A DNA stretch of 5,800 bases from Chloroflexota bacterium (GTDB lineage Bacteria; Chloroflexota; FW602-bin22; JAMCYS01): positions 1-5,800 of the forward strand of contig JAJZQK010000264.1 of the NCBI GenBank assembly GCA_021847625.1, given 5' to 3'. The notes beneath the pieces were generated by a model. It saw only the letters and a list, made by a program, of their open reading frames with translations. It was not told the origin of the DNA and searched no databases. Below are positions 1 through 5,672 of the stretch, in pieces. Made by a program: the position numbers and the translations under genes. How positions within the stretch are numbered: position 1 is the stretch's first letter; every line of letters starts with the position of its first letter.

Positions 1-705
1 ATCGGCCGGCGACTGCGCCACAGCCTCCGTCCACGCTTCCGCGCCACCGGCCGCCCTAACCTCGTCCGGAAAACGATCGGGCGTTTCGTACTCCATGCCC
101 TCCGTCTCCACGTAGTCGAAGCGCAGGCCCTCACGCTTGAGAAGCAGGGCCGGCCACTCGCCCTCGGTGCCCACGCCGTCGACTCGCGACTCGGCGAGGA
201 TAGCGTCGGCCGCCGCCGTCGATATGCCGCGGGCTGCCGCGCAGATATCCCACTCCCGCCGGAAGGTCAGACCAAACACGTGGTTGGCCGCCCCTTCGGT
301 CTCGGTCATGCAGCGTGGATGGGAAGCGAAGGCGCGGGCGGTGCGACCAATGACCAGAAGGTCGGACTCGGACACCCGGGCCAGCGTCTGCGCAAGCTCG
401 GACGGGTAATCGCGCGCCCAGTGCAGCGCCCGGTCGAGGTCGCAGTACAGGCAGTGCGTGCTCCCCGCCTGTCGGGCCATCGCCAGGGCCTGCCGACGGC
501 TGGCGCCGACCGCCGGCTTGCGCTCGCGTTCGGTATCTACTCCCATCCCTCGCAGTGCCGCTTCCACGTCCGGATGCGTGCGCTGAGAGAGGACGACGTA
601 TACGCCTCCGAACTTGGCAAAGAGCGGCCCGAGAGTGTCGCCCATCGCCTTAAGCAAGCGTTTGTCTGGATCGTGCGTGACGGTGACGAAGTCTAACCTA
701 CTCAA
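1..705 (-). CDS. Putative GT-A-fold (nucleotide-diphospho-sugar transferase-like) protein, 3' end beyond window
   Basis: An open frame of 235 codons runs leftwards off the window, so the C-terminus is missing. I do not recognise the exact family. The visible pattern alternates beta strands and helices: an N-terminal strand 'DFVTVTHDP' (residues 5-13), a second strand 'VYVVLSQ' (35-41), then 'CLYCDLDR' (85-92). The last contains a D-x-D motif (D89, D91) after a hydrophobic strand, as in metal- and nucleotide-sugar-binding GT-A glycosyltransferases. Another strand 'DLLVIGRT' is at 115-122. No signal peptide or membrane segment is visible, so the protein is probably cytoplasmic. I chose the TTG start at 705-703 because an in-frame TGA lies just upstream, the first ATG (codon 21) would remove the first strand, and an AAGAGG lies upstream at 717-722, although 11 nt is a long spacing. 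It is divergent from the archease-rtcB operon. The reading frame is well supported; the glycosyltransferase assignment is inference, and another nucleotide-binding Rossmann-like enzyme is possible. Confidence 0.6.
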   Translation of the reverse strand, partial: MSRLDFVTVTHDPDKRLLKAMGDTLGPLFAKFGGVYVVLSQRTHPDVEAALRGMGVDTERERKPAVGASRRQALAMARQAGSTHCLYCDLDRALHWARDYPSELAQTLARVSESDLLVIGRTARAFASHPRCMTETEGAANHVFGLTFRREWDICAAARGISTAAADAILAESRVDGVGTEGEWPALLLKREGLRFDYVETEGMEYETPDRFPDEVRAAGGAEAWTEAVAQSPAD

Positions 706-790
706 GAATCGCTCAACCTCTTGTCAGGGAATTCCGTTCGCGCCATCGGCGTGCCGGCTGCCATCGCTGGAGGCCAGCCGCCTCGGCCGC

Positions 791-820
791 ATTATAGTCG
801 CCCGCCAGTTCGAGGTGCAA
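791..820 (-). promoter_or_regulatory. Candidate promoter for the leftward gene
   Basis: Read on the minus strand, a perfect TATAAT occupies 796-791. A TTGCAC hexamer at 820-815 lies 18 nt upstream and matches the first three bases of a sigma-70 -35 box. Transcription would start near 784, leaving a leader of roughly 80 nt before the TTG start at 705. The placement in a divergent intergenic region supports the call; the -35 match is only partial. Confidence 0.45.
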
Positions 821-849
821 GGCAAGGGCGTCTCTGCCGGCATATCGGC

Positions 850-855
850 TATAAT
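850..855 (+). promoter_or_regulatory. Candidate -10 box for the archease-rtcB operon
   Basis: A perfect TATAAT lies 55 nt upstream of the archease start, within an AT-rich patch (TATAATTAA) that stands out from the GC-rich surroundings. No convincing -35 hexamer is found 16-18 nt upstream, so the promoter may be weak, activator-dependent or read by an alternative sigma factor. Transcription would start near 862. The short leader could form a small GGGCG/CGCCC hairpin (869-873 with 879-883). No sigma-54 type GG/GC element of the kind that drives the RtcR-controlled operon in enterobacteria was noticed here. Confidence 0.45.
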
Positions 856-910
856 TAACCGTATCCAGGGGCGGTCGGCGCCCGCCAATTCCGCCGAGGG
901 AGCGTTGATC

Positions 911-1327
911 TTGGTCCCGTTCGAGTATTTCGAGCACACCGCGGACACAGGGTTGCTGGCAAGGGGGCTCAGCCTGGGCGAGGCGTTCGCCAACGCCGGC
1001 CGGGGTCTGGTCGGCTTGCTGGTTAACCCGGCGCAGGTGAGGCCGCTTGAGGAACGGCAGGTCACGCTGGCCGCCGAGAACCTCGAGGACCTTCTCGTTG
1101 ACTGGCTGAACGAGCTGTTATTCCTCTTCGACAGCGAGGGCTTCGTTTCCGTTGCCTACGAGGTTGCCGTGTCCGGTGAGGCTCGGTTGCAGGCAACCCT
1201 GGGGGGCGAGCCCTTTGACCCCCAGCGTCACGAGGCCAGGGGCGGCGTGAAGGCCGCCACGTATCACCAGATCGCCGTCGAGAAGACAGAAGAAGGCTAC
1301 GTGCTGAGGGTTATTCTGGACGTGTAG
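911..1327 (+). CDS. Archease (RtcB ligase activator)
   Basis: Archease is a small cytoplasmic protein that speeds guanylylation of the RNA ligase RtcB and lets it turn over repeatedly. The 138-residue product has the family's usual length of about 140. It shows the N-terminal signature 'FEYFEHTADTG' (residues 4-14, acidic D12), the central helix 'LLVDWLNELLFLFDSEGF' (61-78), the 'VKAATYHQIAVEK' block (113-125) and the conserved terminal Asp in 'VILDV' (D137). The frame is open back to 614, but homology begins only at 'FEYFEHTAD'. I chose the TTG at 911 because GAGGGAG (896-902) lies 8 nt upstream; the TTG at 905 is only 2 nt from it and would add two residues. rtcB follows after 12 nt, the expected functional partner, so the pair is almost certainly cotranscribed. 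The identity is secure; the exact start is slightly less so. Confidence 0.92.
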   Translation: MVPFEYFEHTADTGLLARGLSLGEAFANAGRGLVGLLVNPAQVRPLEERQVTLAAENLEDLLVDWLNELLFLFDSEGFVSVAYEVAVSGEARLQATLGGEPFDPQRHEARGGVKAATYHQIAVEKTEEGYVLRVILDV

Positions 1328-1339
1328 CGAGGTGATGAC

Positions 1340-2800
1340 ATGGGAAACGCCGGTCAGGGTCCCCTAAGAAGGATCGACGCTAGCAGGTGGGAACTGCCGA
1401 TGACCTATAAACCAGGGATGCGGGTGCCAGGCCTGATCTACGCCGACGACAAGTTGGCCGCCCAGATCCAGCATGACCAATCGCTGGAACAGGTCGCCAA
1501 CGTGGCCTTTCTGCCCGGTATCGTCGCCCACTCCCTAGCCATGCCCGACATTCACTGGGGCTACGGTTTTCCGGTGGGAGGCGTCGCCGCCACGCGGGTA
1601 AAGGATGGGGTCATTTCCCCCGGGGGCATCGGCTTCGACATCAACTGCGGCGTTCGACTTCTCCGCACGGACCTGGATGAGGAGGAACTGAAGCCGCAGC
1701 TGGCCAGACTGGTAGACAGCCTGTTTGCCGCCATTCCCGCCGGGGTCGGCTCGACCGGTAGGGTGAAAGTGGGCCCGAGCGAGCTGGACGAGGTGCTGCG
1801 CAAAGGAGCGGCATGGGCCGTGGCCAGGGGATACGGCAGCCCGGAGGATCTCGAGCATACGGAAGAGAGGGGCAGATTCGGACCGGCAGACCCCAACCTT
1901 GTCAGCGACAAGGCCAAGAAACGCGGGCTGCCCCAACTGGGCACGCTTGGTTCGGGCAACCACTTCCTGGAGGTCCAGGTCGTCGACGAGCTATACCGGC
2001 CAGACGTCGCGAGGGTCTACGGTGTCGATCACGTGGGGCAGGTGCTGGTGCTGATCCACACGGGTTCAAGAGGGCTAGGCCACCAAGTGTGCGACGATTA
2101 CCTCCGCACAATGGCCGAGGCCACGCGCAAGTATGGCCTGCAGATGCCGGATAGGCAGCTCGCCTGTGCCCCCTTCGAGTCACCCGAGGGCAAGGCCTAT
2201 TTCGGGGCCATGGCCGCGGCGGCGAACTTCGCCTGGGCCAATCGCCAGTGCATCATGCACGGCGTCAGGCAGGCGTTCGAGGCCACCTTCCGCAAGGGCC
2301 CTCGCGACCTCGGCCTCCAGCTCGTCTACGACGTGGCCCACAACATCGCCAAGGTCGAGACGCACACGGTGGAGGGGACGAAGGTCCGCGTCGTCGTTCA
2401 CCGCAAAGGCGCCACCCGAGCTTTTCCCGCCGGCCATCCCGAGGTGCCCCCCGAGTACCGGGCCGTCGGCCAGCCGGTGCTGATCCCCGGCGACATGGGG
2501 CGCTACTCTTTTCTCGCCGTGGGTGGGCCGCGGGCGATGCTGGAGACGTTCGGCTCCACGGCCCATGGCGCCGGGCGCCAGCAGAGTCGCTCCGCGGCGA
2601 CGCGCTCCTTGCGTGGTGTGGACATCGCCGGCAGGCTCGCCTCGCACGGCATTATCGTGCGGGCAACCGCCGCCTCGACGCTTGCCGAGGAGGCGTCCGA
2701 AGCGTACAAGGACGTCGCCGACGTCGCGAGGGTCGTAGACGAAGCGGAGATATCTTACCGCGTTGCACGGATGCGCCCGCTCGGCGTGGTCAAGGGTTAG
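1340..2800 (+). CDS. rtcB: RtcB family RNA-splicing ligase
   Basis: RtcB is a GTP- and Mn2+-dependent RNA ligase that joins 2',3'-cyclic-phosphate or 3'-phosphate ends to 5'-OH ends through a guanylylated histidine, in tRNA splicing or RNA repair. The 486-residue protein is full length. All expected active-site groups are visible: D100 and C103 in 'GFDINCGVR', H208 in 'GSGNHFLE', H240 in 'IHTGSRG', H334 in 'DVAHNIAK', and the guanylate-acceptor-type H409 in 'STAHGAGR'. Their spacing matches archaeal RtcB with a shift of about five residues. The C-terminal 'EAYKDVADV...VARMRPLGVVKG' is also typical. The ATG at 1340 is preferred over the ATG at codon 21 because residues 8-20 ('PLRRIDASRWELP') match the family's usual N-terminus and GAGGTGAT (1329-1336) provides a ribosome site. 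It lies 12 nt after archease in an apparent operon. No missing residue, intein or frameshift was seen. No RtcA cyclase or RtcR regulator is in the window. Confidence 0.97.
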   Translation: MGNAGQGPLRRIDASRWELPMTYKPGMRVPGLIYADDKLAAQIQHDQSLEQVANVAFLPGIVAHSLAMPDIHWGYGFPVGGVAATRVKDGVISPGGIGFDINCGVRLLRTDLDEEELKPQLARLVDSLFAAIPAGVGSTGRVKVGPSELDEVLRKGAAWAVARGYGSPEDLEHTEERGRFGPADPNLVSDKAKKRGLPQLGTLGSGNHFLEVQVVDELYRPDVARVYGVDHVGQVLVLIHTGSRGLGHQVCDDYLRTMAEATRKYGLQMPDRQLACAPFESPEGKAYFGAMAAAANFAWANRQCIMHGVRQAFEATFRKGPRDLGLQLVYDVAHNIAKVETHTVEGTKVRVVVHRKGATRAFPAGHPEVPPEYRAVGQPVLIPGDMGRYSFLAVGGPRAMLETFGSTAHGAGRQQSRSAATRSLRGVDIAGRLASHGIIVRATAASTLAEEASEAYKDVADVARVVDEAEISYRVARMRPLGVVKG

Positions 2801-2812
2801 TCGACGGGCGAG

Positions 2813-2831
2813 TTGACAGGCAGTATATAAT
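2813..2831 (+). promoter_or_regulatory. Promoter-like boxes upstream of the dehydrogenase
   Basis: A perfect TTGACA (2813-2818) and a perfect TATAAT (2826-2831) lie just after the rtcB stop, but only 7 nt apart, far less than the usual 16-18. They cannot act together as an ordinary sigma-70 promoter. The TATAAT may be a -10 box with a poor -35 (2803-2808 is not a match). A second -10-like TATGAT lies at 2870-2875, also without a clear -35. One of the two probably starts transcription of the dehydrogenase gene. Confidence 0.4.
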
Positions 2832-2850
2832 ACTCTCCGGCAGGCCAGGC

Positions 2851-2865
2851 GAGCCACCGTGGCTC
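2851..2865. promoter_or_regulatory. Perfect 7-bp inverted repeat (operator or terminator candidate)
   Basis: The sequence GAGCCAC-C-GTGGCTC is a perfect 7-bp dyad about a single central base. It lies 20 nt downstream of the TATAAT at 2826 and 5 nt upstream of the TATGAT at 2870, a suitable position for an operator acting on the dehydrogenase promoter. As RNA it could form a 6-bp stem with a CCG loop and serve as an rtcB terminator, but no run of T follows. Function is unproven. Confidence 0.35.
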
Positions 2866-2890
2866 TGCTTATGATATGCTGCCCCGAGCG

Positions 2891-2912
2891 AGGGGTGGTA
2901 AGGCAGACCCCT
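2891..2912 (+). other. Small leader hairpin upstream of the dehydrogenase start
   Basis: AGGGGT (2891-2896) can pair with ACCCCT (2907-2912) around a 10-nt loop. It ends 14 nt before the AAGGAGG ribosome site (2927-2933), within the likely 5' leader. At 6 bp with a large loop it may be chance; no known riboswitch is recognised. Confidence 0.2.
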
Positions 2913-2938
2913 AGGCGAACGATCTTAAGGAGGAATGA

Positions 2939-4087
2939 ATGGCTTCCTACAACATCGGGCTCATTCGGGGCGACGGCATCGGCCCCGAGGTCATCCGCGA
3001 AGGTCTCAAGGTGCTGAATCGGGTGATCGAAGGGTCCGACTTCAAAATCGAATGGCATGAGTTCCCCATCAGCGCGGAGACGTACCTGAAGCGCGGCGTG
3101 CTGGTCACCGACGAGGAACTGGACAACCTTGGAAAGATGGACGCCATCTACTTTGGCGCGATGGGCGACCCCAGGGTTCCGGAGAAGGTGCTGCAGAGCG
3201 GCGGCATCCTTCGCCTGCGCTTCCATTTCGACCAGTACATCAACCTGCGCCCCGTGAAGCTCTATCCTGCGGTCGATACGCCGCTCAAGGACAAGGGCCC
3301 CGACGACATCAACTTCGTCGTCGTGCGCGAGAACAGCGAGGACTTCTACGTCGGGCTCGGCGGGCGCTTCAAGGGCACGCGCTCGCACCACGAGCTGAAC
3401 CTGAAGCGTCGGCTGTATGACGCCACGTTCGACGTCGACGTCAAGGTCGATAGGGAAGAGGAGTTCGGCTTCCAGCTCGGCGCCATCAGCGGGTCCGGGG
3501 CCGAGCGGGTTCTCCGTTATGGGTTCGAGCTCGCCAAGAGGAAGGGCCAGGAGCGCGTCACGGTTGTAGACAAGCAGAACGTGCTTACCGAAATCTACGG
3601 CCTCTGGCGTGATAAGGCGAACCTGGTGGCAAAGGACTATCCTGGGATCAAGCACGAGTTCGCTTTCGTCGACGCGATCACCCAGTGGTTCGTCCGTCGG
3701 CCTGAATACTATCAGGTGGTCGTGGCGCCCAACACGTTCGGCGACATAATCACCGACCTCGCCGCGGCCGTGGCGGGCGGTATGGGGATGGCCCCGGGTG
3801 GGAACATCAACCCCGAGCGCAAGTACCCCTCGATGTTCGAGCCTATCCACGGCTCGGCGCCAAAGTATGCCAACAAGAACGTGAGCAATCCTATCGCCAC
3901 GATCCTCGCGGGCGCGATGATGCTCGAGTTCCTCGGCGAGCAGAAGGCCGCCGATGCCATCGACCAGGCAGTGACCGCGGTGCTAAAGGAAGGCCGGGTA
4001 CGCACCTACGACCTGGGTGGCTCCTCCAAGACCGACGAAGTCGGAGACGCGGTGACGGCCAAGGTCGAGCAGATCTTAGGCAAGTAG
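2939..4087 (+). CDS. Isopropylmalate/tartrate/isocitrate dehydrogenase superfamily protein (beta-decarboxylating)
   Basis: This family oxidises a 2-hydroxy acid with NAD(P)+ and decarboxylates the product, using Mg2+ or Mn2+. The 382 residues contain 'IGLIRGDGIGPEVI' (6-19); the substrate arginines R94 and R104 in 'RLRFHFDQYINLRP', and R130 in 'VVVRENSEDFY' with Y137; the catalytic lysine K212 in 'VVDKQNVL'; and the metal-binding aspartates D245, D269 and D273 ('NTFGDIITD'). The block 'HGSAPKYANK' (304-313) is the cofactor loop. K309-Y310 replace the Asp-Ile typical of NAD-dependent isopropylmalate dehydrogenases and match the Lys-Tyr of NADP-dependent isocitrate dehydrogenase. 'FDQYINLRPV' and 'INPERKYPSMFEP' resemble tartrate/D-malate dehydrogenases, whereas 'DKQNVL' resembles LeuB. 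The substrate therefore cannot be fixed, and no other leu-pathway gene is in view. About 30 extra residues (near 148-182) precede the lysine domain. The ATG has a strong AAGGAGG 5 nt upstream. It ends 12 nt inside the convergent protease gene. Confidence 0.9.
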   Translation: MASYNIGLIRGDGIGPEVIREGLKVLNRVIEGSDFKIEWHEFPISAETYLKRGVLVTDEELDNLGKMDAIYFGAMGDPRVPEKVLQSGGILRLRFHFDQYINLRPVKLYPAVDTPLKDKGPDDINFVVVRENSEDFYVGLGGRFKGTRSHHELNLKRRLYDATFDVDVKVDREEEFGFQLGAISGSGAERVLRYGFELAKRKGQERVTVVDKQNVLTEIYGLWRDKANLVAKDYPGIKHEFAFVDAITQWFVRRPEYYQVVVAPNTFGDIITDLAAAVAGGMGMAPGGNINPERKYPSMFEPIHGSAPKYANKNVSNPIATILAGAMMLEFLGEQKAADAIDQAVTAVLKEGRVRTYDLGGSSKTDEVGDAVTAKVEQILGK

Positions 4088-5608
4088 AGCAAGCCTCTTT
4101 TCGCCGATAGGGAAGGCGGGCGGAATTGAATCCGCCCGCCTTCTGGCGTGTGGATTAGGCTGGAACGCCTGCTGGAGAACGCCCGCACAGGGCTGTGCCG
4201 CCGCCACATCCGGAGATTCGTTTGTCGACATGAGCGGCAAGGCTCGGGCCGCGGGTTGCGTGGCGATTAGGTCTTGCGCCACTTTCAACGCGGTCTCGAT
4301 GGCAATGGAGATTCCCTCTCGTGCAGCCGGGCTACCGCGGGCGACGATCACCGCGGAGTCCATGCCGACCACCCTTCCCTGGGCATCGACAATGGGACCG
4401 CCGCTGTATCCAGGCACCAGGGGGACGGTACTCAGTAGAAACGTCAGCCGAGCCCCGTTGCCCTGGCCCACGGCCCGCGAAGCGAGCGAGACGGCTCGGC
4501 CCAGCCTGATCGACAACTGGTTGGTGTTGGGGGGGCCGTAGCCCAGCGCAATCAGCGGGTCGCCCTCGCGCAGAGACGCTAGGCTGCCCAGCGGGGCGAC
4601 CGGGAGCTCGCCGCCGGGAATCCCGAGCACGGCGACGTCGACAACCGGGTCCCGGCCGACGAGTCTCGCGCTGACGACGCTGCCGTCCGCCAGGACCGCC
4701 GCGTAGGCCGTCGCCCCCTCCACGACATGGTTGGCCGTCACTATGTACCCACGCTTGTCGATGATGAACCCGGTTCCGGTGCCCGCGGGAGGAGCGAGCA
4801 CGCGCACCGTTGCCCTCCGAACCTGGGCCGTCACCGCATCTACGCTTGCCGCATCCAGCTCGTCAATCGGCGCCAGGTCCGGTCCGCCAGCTCCGGGCGA
4901 CTCCTCCGGCAGCATGGCCCAGAGGGGGATCAACCCCACCTCCGCCGCGATAGTGCCGGCGTTGGCGAAGGTTACCTGCCCGGCCTTCGCCCACGGCACG
5001 TCCTCCTTCCACTCCTGGATCACCGTCCGCTGTGTACGCACGGCAAAATGGTTCCCCATGTCCGTCACGCGGGAAGCCGGAAGCCCGTAGAGGTCCAGAT
5101 AGTTGGGCGTGGCGAAGTAGGCTGCCCTGAGGTTCGGCCGGTCGTCAAGCAGGGACAGTCTGGCATGGGCTACCTCGCTTGGCGACTTGCCGGCGTCGAA
5201 CTGGGCCGGCAGGTTCGCCGGCGGTGTGGAACAGCACGCCTCCAGCCGGGAGTCCAGACCCGCCTCGTTCAACTGGTCGAGGATGTTGACCAGGTTGACG
5301 CGCTGATTCCGCCCATCCCATTGGAGGATGGCTCGCTGCGTGGCCTGGGAGATCAGGCCATTCAGGGCGAAACGCCGGGAAATCGGATAGCCCAGCGTCT
5401 CTACGCCTCCCAGACGATTGAACACCGTCCAGAAGGGGACCCCGCCCTCGTCAGAGAGAATGAACCCACCGCCTAGATGGGAAACATCCTGGGCGTAAAA
5501 CCAGCCGCCGGGCACGGGGCGGTCACTCGCCGCCTCGGCCGGAATGGCGACCGGGAGTAGTGTCAATACAGCAACCAGCATAAGGGACAAGAAAGCCTTG
5601 GTTGTCAC
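4076..5608 (-). CDS. Exported trypsin-like (HtrA/S1C-type) serine protease with two N-terminal repeat modules
   Basis: This is probably an extracytoplasmic serine protease of 510 residues. Residues 1-26 form a signal peptide: K4, a hydrophobic core, and an AEA cleavage site. A module 'LGGVETLGYPISRRFALNG...' (about 47-120) follows, then a related one 'YGLPASRVTDMGNHFAVRTQ...' ending in 'AAEVGLIP' (about 163-228). These resemble repeat modules I recall from Chloroflexota surface proteins. An acidic linker leads to the protease domain (about 258-450), with H294 in 'TANHVVEG', D324 in 'DPVVDVAVL' and S402 in 'GYSGGP', the usual GNSGGP with Asn replaced by Tyr. No PDZ domain follows, only a 60-residue tail of unknown role. 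The start is GTG, with GAGGGGA (5614-5620) 5 nt upstream. The gene is convergent with the dehydrogenase, its stop lies inside that gene, and a strong hairpin sits in its last codons. Fold and triad are clear; the substrate is unknown. Confidence 0.9.
   Translation of the reverse strand: MTTKAFLSLMLVAVLTLLPVAIPAEAASDRPVPGGWFYAQDVSHLGGGFILSDEGGVPFWTVFNRLGGVETLGYPISRRFALNGLISQATQRAILQWDGRNQRVNLVNILDQLNEAGLDSRLEACCSTPPANLPAQFDAGKSPSEVAHARLSLLDDRPNLRAAYFATPNYLDLYGLPASRVTDMGNHFAVRTQRTVIQEWKEDVPWAKAGQVTFANAGTIAAEVGLIPLWAMLPEESPGAGGPDLAPIDELDAASVDAVTAQVRRATVRVLAPPAGTGTGFIIDKRGYIVTANHVVEGATAYAAVLADGSVVSARLVGRDPVVDVAVLGIPGGELPVAPLGSLASLREGDPLIALGYGPPNTNQLSIRLGRAVSLASRAVGQGNGARLTFLLSTVPLVPGYSGGPIVDAQGRVVGMDSAVIVARGSPAAREGISIAIETALKVAQDLIATQPAARALPLMSTNESPDVAAAQPCAGVLQQAFQPNPHARRRADSIPPAFPIGEKRLALLA
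4112..4143. terminator. Strong 13-bp hairpin, probable terminator of the dehydrogenase gene
   Basis: A perfect inverted repeat pairs 4112-4124 with 4131-4143 (arm GAAGGCGGGCGGA) around the 6-nt loop ATTGAA. It starts 25 nt after the dehydrogenase stop, as expected of an intrinsic terminator. Neither side has a proper T run: the rightward side has only TTC at the stem base, and the leftward side continues CCTATCGGCG. Unusually, the whole hairpin lies within the coding sequence of the convergent protease, so leftward transcription must read through it at least to the stop at 4076. It may act in one direction only, or as an RNA-stabilising 3' structure. Confidence 0.55.
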
Positions 5609-5672
5609 GGAGTTCCCCTCGCAAACCGACGCCTAGACTTGGAGTCCCTCCTCACATCGTCCGCTCGGGTGC

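Noticed and set aside
137..696. Two overlapping plus-strand open frames antisense to the leftmost gene
   Set aside because: Their translations are low-complexity, rich in Arg, Ala and Ser, while the minus strand gives a coherent alternating strand-helix protein from a plausible start to the window edge.
614..910. N-terminal extension of archease back to the ATG at 614
   Set aside because: It would add 99 residues without family similarity, run through the divergent promoter region and overlap the start of the minus-strand gene; the TTG at 911 has a well-spaced ribosome site and gives the normal family length.
1400..2800. RtcB start at the second ATG (codon 21)
   Set aside because: The residues before it match the usual RtcB N-terminus, and the ribosome site is placed for the ATG at 1340.
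2180..3850. A 556-codon minus-strand open frame antisense to rtcB and the dehydrogenase gene
   Set aside because: It crosses two well-supported plus-strand genes and the gap between them, its translation is rich in Arg, His, Asp and Val without recognisable motifs, and such mirror frames are common in GC-rich genes.
4076..4220. Frameshift creating the long protease C-terminal tail
   Set aside because: The catalytic domain ends cleanly at about residue 450 and the tail continues with normal codon choice; nothing visible shows a shifted frame, although conservation could not be tested.
4727..5476. A 249-codon plus-strand open frame antisense to the protease
   Set aside because: The opposite strand carries a signal peptide, repeat modules and a catalytic triad; this frame shows no domain and is a composition shadow.
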